A program made the position numbers and the translations under genes. A stretch of 64,000 bases of DNA from Sphingomonas sp. PP-F2F-A104-K0414 (GTDB taxonomy: Bacteria > Pseudomonadota > Alphaproteobacteria > Sphingomonadales > Sphingomonadaceae), in assembly GCF_004340945.1 (NCBI RefSeq), contig NZ_SLYD01000001.1:310001-374000 (forward strand), given 5' to 3'. The notes below the pieces were generated by a model. The model saw nothing but the letters and a program-made list of their open reading frames with translations, was not told the DNA's origin and searched no databases. Below are positions 27,371-34,684 of the stretch, piece by piece (positions within the stretch are counted from its first letter, which is position 1; every line of letters starts with the position of its first letter).

Positions 27371-28279
27371 ATGATCCCGTCGGAACGTCTCAAGGGCATC
27401 GAAGCCTTTGTCTGTACCGCCGATGCGGGCAGCTTCACGGCCGCCGGGGCGCGGCTCAACCTGACCAATTCGGCGGTCAGCAAGAGCGTCGCGCGGCTCG
27501 AGGCGCGGCTGGGCAGTCGGCTGTTCGAGCGGACCACCCGCCGCCTGACGCTGACCGACGTCGGTGCCGCTTTCTATGAAACATGCGTGCGAGTGCTTGG
27601 CGAGCTTGCCGATGCCGAGGCGGTGCTTGCAGCGCATCGATCGGAGATCGTCGGGCGGCTGAAGGTCGACGTGCCGATCGCGTTCGGGCGGATGCAGGCG
27701 ATGCCGTTGCTGCTCGCCTTTGCCGAACGCCACCCGAATTTACGCCCGAGCATCACCTTCACCGACCGCAAGATCGACATCGTCGAGGAGGGCGTCGACG
27801 TCGCGATCCGGATCGGCGCGGGGGAACCCTGGCCGGACAATCTCGGTCACCGCTACCTCGGCAGCGAGCGCGTCATCATCTGCGCCGCCCCTGCTTATCT
27901 GGATCGGCGGGGCACGCCTGCGAATGCCGATGCGCTCGCGGCGTTCGACTCCATCCTCTATGGCCGCGGCGATGGCAGCACGGCCAACTGGCGGTTCGCC
28001 CGCGACGCCGGGCGCATCGAGGAATACCCGATGGAAGCCCGCATCGTCCTCGGCAGCGCCGAAGCGCAGGTCGGCGCGGTGAAAGCAGGGTTCGGGATCG
28101 CGCAGCTCGCGACGTGGCTGATCAAGGACGAGCTAGATCGCGGCGAGCTTGTCGAGATCCTCCCGGAACTGGCGACGGTCGGCCTGCCGCTGCATCTGGT
28201 CTGGCGCCGAAGCCGCCAGCTTACGCCCAAGGTCGACGCGCTGCTCGAAGCGCTGACCGAGGGGTTGCGGATCGAGTGA
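27371..28279 (+). CDS. LysR-family transcriptional regulator
   Basis: A 302-residue LysR regulator. The N-terminal winged helix-turn-helix is LKGIEAFVCTADAGSFTAAGARL, NLTNSAVSKSVARLEARLGSRLFERTTR (residues about 5-60), followed by the linker helix and a periplasmic-binding-protein-like inducer domain (VDVPIAFGRMQAMPLLLAFA ... DIVEEGVDVAIRIG). ATG 27371 begins the family N-terminus; the upstream frame is not homologous. It is divergent from the MFS/monooxygenase/EthD operon and is probably its autoregulated activator. Confidence 0.92.
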   Translation: MIPSERLKGIEAFVCTADAGSFTAAGARLNLTNSAVSKSVARLEARLGSRLFERTTRRLTLTDVGAAFYETCVRVLGELADAEAVLAAHRSEIVGRLKVDVPIAFGRMQAMPLLLAFAERHPNLRPSITFTDRKIDIVEEGVDVAIRIGAGEPWPDNLGHRYLGSERVIICAAPAYLDRRGTPANADALAAFDSILYGRGDGSTANWRFARDAGRIEEYPMEARIVLGSAEAQVGAVKAGFGIAQLATWLIKDELDRGELVEILPELATVGLPLHLVWRRSRQLTPKVDALLEALTEGLRIE

Positions 28280-28292
28280 CCGGCGGTGCCGG

Positions 28293-29651
28293 TCAGCGTG
28301 CCGGGGTGACGGGCGGGACGGCGGACGGCTGGGCGGCCGGGACGGCGAACGTCCTGGACAACCCGTGATAGAGTTTCTCGCGGCAGACCCACTGGCTGGC
28401 GGCGTCGGCGATGAACGCGGTCGCGAACATCGGCAGCATCAGCCCCCGGCTCGCAGTCGTCTCGGACAGGATGATGACCGCGGTCAGCGGCGCGCGGACG
28501 ACGCCTGCGAAATACGCGACCATGCCGAGGATGACGATCGCGCTGGCCGGCTCGCTGGGGAACACCTGCCGCAGCAGATTGCCGACGCCTGCACCGACCG
28601 CGAGCGATGGCGCGAAGATCCCGCCCGGCAGCCCTGCGATCGCGGTCGCCGCGGTCGCCAGGAACTTGGCCGGCCCGAACCACAAGGGGGCATCGACCCC
28701 GACGATCATCGCGCGCGCCGCGGAATAGCCGGTACCCCAGGTCAACCCGGTCGCCACGCCCAGAACCGCCACCACCACGCCGCAGCCGCCCGCGAATGCG
28801 ACCGGGTTGGCGCGGGTCCACTGCGTCACCCGGTTGCGAGCGAGCGCCATCGCCAGCAGCGTGCGCGAGAACAGGCCGCCCGCCATCCCGCCGGCGATCC
28901 CCGCGACCGGCGCGACGAGCAGCGCCGACAGCAACGGCATATGTGCGCCGATCGCACCGAAATAGATATAGTCGCCCTGGACGGACTGCGCGACCATCCC
29001 GGCGATCACGATCGCGGCGAGCACCAGCAGCGTGACGCGCTGTTCATAAGCCGACGCCAGTTCCTCGATCGCGAACATCAGTCCGGCCAGCGGCGTGTTG
29101 AAGGCGGCGGCGACGCCTGCCGCGCCGCCGGCGATCAGCACGCCGCCACGCAGCGGTACGCGCAGGATGCGGTGCGTTGCCCCCATCACCGCGGCGGCAA
29201 GCTGGACGGTCGGTCCCTCGCGTCCGACCGACGCGCCACCGAGCACCGCGCCGATCGTCAGCACCGCCTTGGCCGCGACCGTGCGCACCGAGATCAGCGT
29301 CCGCGTCGCGGCGTTCGGATCGGCCTGCGCGGCGATGACCTGCGGGATACCCGATCCGCGTGCGAACGGTGCGTATCGACGGGTGAGCCAGACCAGCGCC
29401 ATGAACGTCAAAGGAGTCGTCAACAGCGGCAACCAGTGCCAGCGGCGGGCATAGCCGGCGAACATCGCCGCCGCCCGGTCAGCCGCCTCGGCGAACAGCG
29501 TCGCAACGATGCCGACGAGGATCGCGCCGACGAGGATGGCCGCGCGCGTCCGGAACTGGACCGAGCGAGGACCACGCGCTCGCAGCAGCGCGCGATAGCG
29601 GGACGGGGTCCAGCGCTTTGCCGGCATCAGACGATCGAGAAACGCAGCCAT
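28293..29651 (-). CDS. ClC-family chloride/proton antiporter
   Basis: A 452-residue ClC protein with about 10-12 hydrophobic helices. The chloride-selectivity motifs are present: GSGIPQ, GGASVGREGPTVQL with the external gating Glu, and GLPGGIFAPSLAVG. In AFNTPLAGLMFAIEELASAYE the internal proton-transfer Glu is retained, so this should be a Cl-/H+ exchanger rather than a channel. Likely roles are pH or acid-stress control and anion balance. It ends convergently 13 bp from the LysR gene. No CBS domain is present. Confidence 0.92.
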   Translation of the reverse strand: MAAFLDRLMPAKRWTPSRYRALLRARGPRSVQFRTRAAILVGAILVGIVATLFAEAADRAAAMFAGYARRWHWLPLLTTPLTFMALVWLTRRYAPFARGSGIPQVIAAQADPNAATRTLISVRTVAAKAVLTIGAVLGGASVGREGPTVQLAAAVMGATHRILRVPLRGGVLIAGGAAGVAAAFNTPLAGLMFAIEELASAYEQRVTLLVLAAIVIAGMVAQSVQGDYIYFGAIGAHMPLLSALLVAPVAGIAGGMAGGLFSRTLLAMALARNRVTQWTRANPVAFAGGCGVVVAVLGVATGLTWGTGYSAARAMIVGVDAPLWFGPAKFLATAATAIAGLPGGIFAPSLAVGAGVGNLLRQVFPSEPASAIVILGMVAYFAGVVRAPLTAVIILSETTASRGLMLPMFATAFIADAASQWVCREKLYHGLSRTFAVPAAQPSAVPPVTPAR

Positions 29652-30034
29652 GACGTCGACCTAGATCAGGATGCGGGCGGCGTCACCCCGATGCGGACCT
29701 CTGTCCGAGACTCCTACGATGCGGGAGCGCAAGCGGATGCCGTGGTAAAGCAGGACGCAGGCAAGCTCGCGCGCGACCGTGACGCCTATGCGGCGCGGCA
29801 CCGCTAATCGCGCCAGCCGACGATCGGGCGCGGCGTCTTGGCTTGGACAGCGGGAGCGTCGCCAACCGCCGTAACCGAGCGATCGCACCCGCAACCCCAG
29901 AGGCGAACGCGCGCTAGTGCCGGGTCGTGTGCGGCCCCTCGGCGCGATCCCTAACGCACTGCAACCCGACACTATTCTTAGCTGAAGTTTAACGATCTTG
30001 CGGCATCATCCAGCCGTTGAGGGAGTTATTGTTC
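29652..30034. other. Intergenic region upstream of the photoreceptor operon
   Basis: This 383-bp region separates the divergent ClC and PYP genes. It includes a low-confidence 38-codon frame (29691-29807). The last 70 bp before the PYP start are clearly AT-richer (ACTATTCTTAGCTGAAGTTT near 29970) and are the likely promoter region. I could not identify a specific regulator site. Confidence 0.5.
29691..29807 (+). CDS. Possible small protein (38 aa), unrecognised
   Basis: ATG 29691 to TAA encodes a charged, Ala/Asp/Arg-rich 38-residue peptide whose C-terminal half (VVKQDAGKLARDRDAYAARH) could form an amphipathic helix. There is no good Shine-Dalgarno sequence; the only purine stretch (CAGGATG) is 20 bp upstream. 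It could equally be chance coding. I do not recognise it. Confidence 0.2.
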   Translation: MRTSVRDSYDAGAQADAVVKQDAGKLARDRDAYAARHR

Positions 30035-30403
30035 GTGCCGACCAAAGATGCGAGTTTTGACGCCGTTTCGCTGAACGATCTCGAGTCCATGTCCGACGAA
30101 GACCGCGACGCACTGCCGTTCGGGGTGGTAGGCTTCGGGGCGGACACGATCGTGCAGACCTATAACGCGACCGAGGCGCGGATGTCGGGACTGGATCCTT
30201 CGACGGTCATGGGTGTGCCGTTCTTCGACGCCGTCGCGCAGTGCATGAACAATTTCCTGGTTGCGCAGCGGTTCGAGGACGAGCCGGATATCGATGACAT
30301 CGTCCCCTATGTGTTGACCTTGCGGATGCGCCCGACGAAAGTTCGCCTGCGGCTGCTCGCGCACGCGGGGATGCCACGCCGCTACATCCTGATCGAACGA
30401 TGA
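30035..30403 (+). CDS. pyp: Photoactive yellow protein (PYP) homologue
   Basis: A 122-residue single PAS-domain protein that aligns along its length with photoactive yellow protein (125 residues in Halorhodospira). The chromophore residues are conserved in order and spacing: Tyr43 and Glu47 in TYNATEARMSGLDP (PYP Tyr42/Glu46), and Cys70 in FFDAVAQCMNN (PYP Cys69, the thioester site for p-coumarate). LRMRPTKVRLRL matches the PYP QMTPTKVKVHM strand, retaining the Met that lines the pocket. PYP Arg52 is replaced by Leu53, and the segment after Cys70 is about 3 residues shorter. GTG 30035 is chosen because GGGAG lies 9 bp upstream and it gives the PYP length. A diguanylate cyclase and an adenylate-forming ligase follow. 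Expected role: a cytoplasmic blue-light sensor. Confidence 0.82.
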   Translation: MPTKDASFDAVSLNDLESMSDEDRDALPFGVVGFGADTIVQTYNATEARMSGLDPSTVMGVPFFDAVAQCMNNFLVAQRFEDEPDIDDIVPYVLTLRMRPTKVRLRLLAHAGMPRRYILIER

Positions 30404-30413
30404 GGTTGCATCG

Positions 30414-31703
30414 ATGACCGGCAAGTCGAGCGAGGAACAGCTCCTAGAATTCCTGTATGCGTGCCCCGTCGGGTTGATCGAATGCGACCTGACCGGCGAC
30501 ATCGCCTTGATGAACCCGCATGCGATGCAGCATCTGCTGCCGCTTGCCGGGCCGCGCGATGCCGGCAATCTGTTCACCGCGTTCGAGCAGCACGCCCCTG
30601 AACTGCGAAGCATCGTCGCGGGCTATGCCGCCGCTACCGGCAAGATCTGCGACGGGCATCGGATCTTCGTCGATCTCGGTCAGGGCCGGCGCGCACAGGC
30701 ACCAAAGGTGCTCGCCTGTACGATCGTCAAGCTGGGCCCGGATCGCCTGATGGTGACGCTGAGCGATATCAGCCAGCAGGTCGTCCAGGAGGAGCGGCTG
30801 CGGCAGGCGGATACCTGGTTCGCGACACTGCTGGACGGGGTCAACGAATATGCCGCGCTCGCGATCACGCCGGATGGCCGGATCGCGTCGGCCAATGCCT
30901 GCTTCACCAAGCAGACCGGTCATGACTGCACTGCGGTGACCGGCCATAATCTGGCGGACGTTCTCGATAGCGACACGTCCGGCGGCGACCTGCGTCTCGA
31001 CGAGCAGCTCGAAATCGCCGCGCGGGATGGCTGGCATCTGCAGGAGGGGTGGCAGCAGCGCGCCGATGGCGAACGCTATTGGTGCCAGCGCCTCGTGGTC
31101 GCGCGATCCGATGGCGATGGTCCGCGGCCGACCGGCTTTTCGGTGATCCTGCGCGATGTCCCGCGGCGCGAGGCCGCCGCCGAGGACATGCGCCGGCTGC
31201 TGACCTGCGATCACCTGACGGGCGCATCGAACCGCCGCCACTTCAGCCAGATCATGGAGCGCGAGCAGGCGCATTGGCGCGAGCTGCGGCAGTCATTGTC
31301 GCTGATCGTCCTCGATCTCGATCATTTCAAGGCGGTCAACGACACGCATGGCCATCCGGTCGGCGACGTCCTGCTTCGTCGGGTCGCCGAGGTCTGCACG
31401 CTGCTTCTGCCGCCCCGCGGCATCTTCGCGCGACTGGGTGGCGAAGAGTTCGGCGTCCTGCTGCCCCGCTTCGATCACGAGCAGGCAATCGGGTTGGCCG
31501 ACGACATGCGCAAGGCCATCGCCGCGCTGGAATTGGATACGCCGCGCGGGCCGCTGAAGGTCACGGCAAGCCTGGGCTGTGCGACGCTCGACGAGGCCGG
31601 CGGATCGATCGATGCGGTCATCGCGCTCGCCGACAAGCGGCTCTATGCCGCCAAGCGCGAAGGACGCAATCGGGTCTACCGGTCCACCGCCTGCGCCGCG
31701 TGA
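30414..31703 (+). CDS. PAS-PAS-GGDEF diguanylate cyclase
   Basis: A 429-residue soluble signalling protein that should make c-di-GMP from two GTP. There are two PAS-like domains (about residues 8-120, starting EFLYACPVGLIECDLTGDI, and 135-250, starting LLDGVNEYAALAITPDGRI). A GGDEF domain (about 262-425) follows, with DHLTGASNRR at its start, LIVLDLDHFKAVNDTHGH for Mg/GTP binding, and an intact active-site GGEEF at 342-346. The product-inhibition I-site RxxD is not conserved; P333-x-x-G336 occupies its place. No transmembrane segments are present, so it is cytoplasmic. It starts 10 bp after the PYP stop and overlaps the ligase gene (GTGA), making PYP its probable light-dependent partner. Confidence 0.9.
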   Translation: MTGKSSEEQLLEFLYACPVGLIECDLTGDIALMNPHAMQHLLPLAGPRDAGNLFTAFEQHAPELRSIVAGYAAATGKICDGHRIFVDLGQGRRAQAPKVLACTIVKLGPDRLMVTLSDISQQVVQEERLRQADTWFATLLDGVNEYAALAITPDGRIASANACFTKQTGHDCTAVTGHNLADVLDSDTSGGDLRLDEQLEIAARDGWHLQEGWQQRADGERYWCQRLVVARSDGDGPRPTGFSVILRDVPRREAAAEDMRRLLTCDHLTGASNRRHFSQIMEREQAHWRELRQSLSLIVLDLDHFKAVNDTHGHPVGDVLLRRVAEVCTLLLPPRGIFARLGGEEFGVLLPRFDHEQAIGLADDMRKAIAALELDTPRGPLKVTASLGCATLDEAGGSIDAVIALADKRLYAAKREGRNRVYRSTACAA

Positions 31704-32920
31704 CGGTGACCGCCCTACCCCGCGCCGCCCTCTCCCGCGCCGCCCTCGCCCGCGCGGCCGTCCACCGGATCGCGTGCGCCGTCGTTGCCGCAGAACTGCG
31801 CCGCTGGCGCGCAACCGGCGCCGCGTCGGTTCAGCCGGACGACTGGCCCGAAGCCCTGCCGATCGGCGACGACGGACTGGGGCTGGACTCGATGGAGCAA
31901 TTGGGCGCGCTGGGCGCGTTGGCGGAGACGTTCTGCCTCGACGACGCGCTGCTGGGCCGGGAACCGCCGCGCATCGTCGGCGAGTGGATCGATTGGATCA
32001 TGCTCGGACAGGATGCGACCGATAGTCGGATGATCGTCCGGACATCGGGGTCGACCGGCAGTCCCAAGCCTTGCGCCCATGCGACCGTCGACCTGCTCGA
32101 CGAGGCCGCGTTCCTCGCGACGCAGCTTGCCGGACGCCGCCGCGTGGTGGCGCTGGTCCCCGCGCATCATCTCTACGGAATCATCTGGACCGCGCTGCTG
32201 CCGGCTGCGCTGGATGTCCCGGTCGTCGTTCGGACGATCGGCACGCCGCTCGATCTGACCGCGGGAGACCTCGTCGTCGCCGTACCGGACCAGTGGCGCG
32301 CGATCGTGCGCCTGACCCGCTGTTTTCCCGCGGACGTCGTCGGCGTAAGCTCGGCAGGGCCGCTCAACGACCGGCTGGCGGCCGACCTGCTCGCGGTCGG
32401 GCTGACGCGACTGGTCGAGATCTACGGCTCCTCGGAAACCAGCGGTATCGCGCTGCGCGATCTGCCGGCCACTGCGTATGCGTTGCTGCCACGATGGCAG
32501 CTGATCCCCTCCGGCACCGCAAAAGGTGACGGCACCGGCGCATGGCAGCTGCGTGACGCGCGTGGTGTGCATCATGACCTGCCCGATCATATCGAGCGGA
32601 TCGGTGACCGCAGCCTGCGTCCGATCGGCCGGCGCGACGGCGCGGTGCAGGTCGGCGGCCACAATGTCTGGCCCGGACGCATCGCCGACAGGCTGCGGGC
32701 GATCGACGGGGTCGCCGACGCGGCGGTGCGGCTGCACGTCGACGGACGGCTGAAGGCGTTCATCGTGCCGGACGATGATGATTGCGACGCCGACGAACTC
32801 CGCGGGCTGATCGACCGGGCAGCGGCCGATCAACTGACGGGACCCGAACGGCCAAAGCTTATCCGGTTCGGAAATGTGCTGCCGCGCGATGCGATGGGAA
32901 AGCTTTGCGACTGGGGGTGA
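31700..32920 (+). CDS. pcl: Adenylate-forming ligase, probable p-coumaroyl ligase for PYP, with ACP-like N-terminus
   Basis: A 406-residue ANL-superfamily enzyme. The ATP-binding loop RTSGSTGSPKP is at residues 114-124, YGSSETSGIALR is the adenylate motif, GRRDGAVQVGGHNVWPGRI is the hinge and A8 region, and the final LPRDAMGKL carries the A10-type catalytic Lys. It is shorter than plant 4-coumarate:CoA ligases. Residues about 20-100 resemble an acyl-carrier domain: helix, loop, then LGLDSMEQLGAL with Ser64 where phosphopantetheine would attach. The GTG start overlaps the cyclase stop (GTGA). PYP operons commonly include such a ligase to activate p-coumarate, and that is the inferred role. A ligase for another aryl acid, as in aryl-polyene clusters, is the alternative. 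Confidence 0.75.
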   Translation: MTVTALPRAALSRAALARAAVHRIACAVVAAELRRWRATGAASVQPDDWPEALPIGDDGLGLDSMEQLGALGALAETFCLDDALLGREPPRIVGEWIDWIMLGQDATDSRMIVRTSGSTGSPKPCAHATVDLLDEAAFLATQLAGRRRVVALVPAHHLYGIIWTALLPAALDVPVVVRTIGTPLDLTAGDLVVAVPDQWRAIVRLTRCFPADVVGVSSAGPLNDRLAADLLAVGLTRLVEIYGSSETSGIALRDLPATAYALLPRWQLIPSGTAKGDGTGAWQLRDARGVHHDLPDHIERIGDRSLRPIGRRDGAVQVGGHNVWPGRIADRLRAIDGVADAAVRLHVDGRLKAFIVPDDDDCDADELRGLIDRAAADQLTGPERPKLIRFGNVLPRDAMGKLCDWG

Positions 32921-33000
32921 CCTGCGCAAAGATCCGGCACCGCTGGGCCGCGTGACGGCGCGCTTGACGTCCACGGCGCGCGTCGCGACTGTCCGGACCG

Positions 33001-34566
33001 ATGGCTTCTACCCCTCCCCCCCGCTGGCCTGACGATCTGATGCAGGCGGCGCTGGCATTGCACGACAACCAGCTTCACGTCGCCGAACCGTTGCTGAAGG
33101 CGTATCTCAAGCGCGATCCGTTCGACGCGCGCGCGATCCGGATGCTGGCCGAACTGGCAGGGCGGATCGGCCGCTACGGCGATGCCGAGGCGTTGCTGCG
33201 CCGCGCTGTCGAGCTGGCGCCGGGCTTTACCGCGGCGCGCGCAAACCTCGCGCTCGTGCTGTACCGCCAGAACCGCGCACCCGAGGCGCTGACCTTGCTC
33301 GATGCGGTGATCGCGGACGAGCCGGACAATCCGGGGCATGCGAATTTGAAGGCCGCCGCACTTGGCCGGCTCGGCGGGTTCGAGGATGCGATCGCGCTGT
33401 ACGAGAAGGTCCTGCGCGACGCGCCCGGCCAGCCGCGCGTGTGGCTGAGCTATGGGCATATGCTCAAGACGGTCGGGCGTCGCGACGACGGCATCGCCGC
33501 GTATCGCCGCGCGCTGTCGCTGCTGCCGACGCTGGGTGATGCGTGGTGGAGCCTCGCCAACCTCAAGACGGTAAAGTTCGACGACGATGATATCGCGGCG
33601 ATGGAGGCCGCCCTCGCGCGCGACGATCTGGACGACGAGGACCGCTTCCACCTCGATTTCGCGCTCGGCAAGGCGTTCGAGGACCGCCGCGATCCGGTGC
33701 AGTCGTTCGCGCATTACGCGGCGGGCAACGCGCTTCGCCGGACGCGGATCGTCTATGATGCGGACGAAACGAGCGCGTTCGTCGATCGCAGCATCGCGCT
33801 GTTGACGCCCGAATTTCTTGCGGCTCGGCACGATCATGGGTCGACCACGCCAGACCCGATCTTCGTGCTCGGCATGCCGCGCGCGGGCTCGACGCTGATC
33901 GAACAGATCCTGGCCAGCCACAGCCTGGTCGAGGGGACGACCGAGCTGCCCGACATGCCGGCGTTGGCACGTCGCATCGCCCACTATCCGCAGGGTCTGG
34001 AGGCGCTGTCCGCCGACGCGTTGCGCGACATCGGCGAAGACTATTTGCGTCGTGCCGCGATCCAGCGGCGCACCGATCGCCCATTCTTCATCGACAAGCT
34101 GCCCAACAACTGGGCGCATGTCGCGCTGATACATCTCGCGCTGCCCAATGCGCGTATCATCGATGCGCGCCGCGATCCACTCGACTGCTGCTTCTCGAAC
34201 TTCAAGCAGCATTACGCGCGGGGGCAGACCTTTAGCTATTCGCTCGACGATCTCGGCCGCTATTACACCGACTATGTCCGGCTGATGACGCATGTCGACG
34301 CGGTGCTGCCTGGCCGTGTCCACCGCGTCGATCACGAGGCTTTGCTCGACGATACCGAGGCCGAAGTCCGCGCGTTGCTCGCCGCCTGCGGACTGGATTT
34401 CGAGCCTGCCTGCCTCGCCTTCCACGAGACCGAGCGCGCGGTCCGCACCGCCAGCTCCGAACAGGTGCGCCGGCCGATCAATCGCGACGGGGTCGATGCG
34501 TGGCGTCCCTATGACCAGTGGCTCGGGCCGTTGCGATCCGCCCTGGGACTCGCCGCGACGACCTGA
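33001..34566 (+). CDS. TPR-repeat sulfotransferase
   Basis: A 521-residue protein. The N-terminal half (about 10-270) is a series of TPR units such as DAEALLRRAVELAPGFTAARANLALVLY. The C-terminal half is a PAPS-dependent sulfotransferase. The 5'-phosphosulphate loop is GMPRAGSTLIEQILASH (from residue 291), a catalytic Lys lies in FIDKLPNNWAHV, and the 3'-phosphate site is ARRDPLDCCFSNFKQHY (near 390). Such TPR-sulfotransferases are common in alphaproteobacteria and sulphate proteins or glycans. No signal peptide is present. It follows the ligase gene after 80 bp and could be read through from it, but no functional link is evident. Confidence 0.9.
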   Translation: MASTPPPRWPDDLMQAALALHDNQLHVAEPLLKAYLKRDPFDARAIRMLAELAGRIGRYGDAEALLRRAVELAPGFTAARANLALVLYRQNRAPEALTLLDAVIADEPDNPGHANLKAAALGRLGGFEDAIALYEKVLRDAPGQPRVWLSYGHMLKTVGRRDDGIAAYRRALSLLPTLGDAWWSLANLKTVKFDDDDIAAMEAALARDDLDDEDRFHLDFALGKAFEDRRDPVQSFAHYAAGNALRRTRIVYDADETSAFVDRSIALLTPEFLAARHDHGSTTPDPIFVLGMPRAGSTLIEQILASHSLVEGTTELPDMPALARRIAHYPQGLEALSADALRDIGEDYLRRAAIQRRTDRPFFIDKLPNNWAHVALIHLALPNARIIDARRDPLDCCFSNFKQHYARGQTFSYSLDDLGRYYTDYVRLMTHVDAVLPGRVHRVDHEALLDDTEAEVRALLAACGLDFEPACLAFHETERAVRTASSEQVRRPINRDGVDAWRPYDQWLGPLRSALGLAATT

Positions 34567-34684
34567 CCCGTGGCGAAAACGTCACGGGTGCGTCATAAAA
34601 TGTTTCTCTCCACGAAAGCTTTGTTTGACGTTTGTTGCGCCGCAACACAGGTTGCCGACACAAATCGTCGTGGGGGCAACGAGC

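Noticed and set aside
31700..32920. Aryl-polyene pigment ligase instead of a PYP ligase
   Set aside because: The ANL motifs alone fit both, but no ketosynthase, ketoreductase or dehydratase genes of an aryl-polyene cluster are present, while a PYP gene is in the same transcription unit. It is kept as an alternative rather than excluded.
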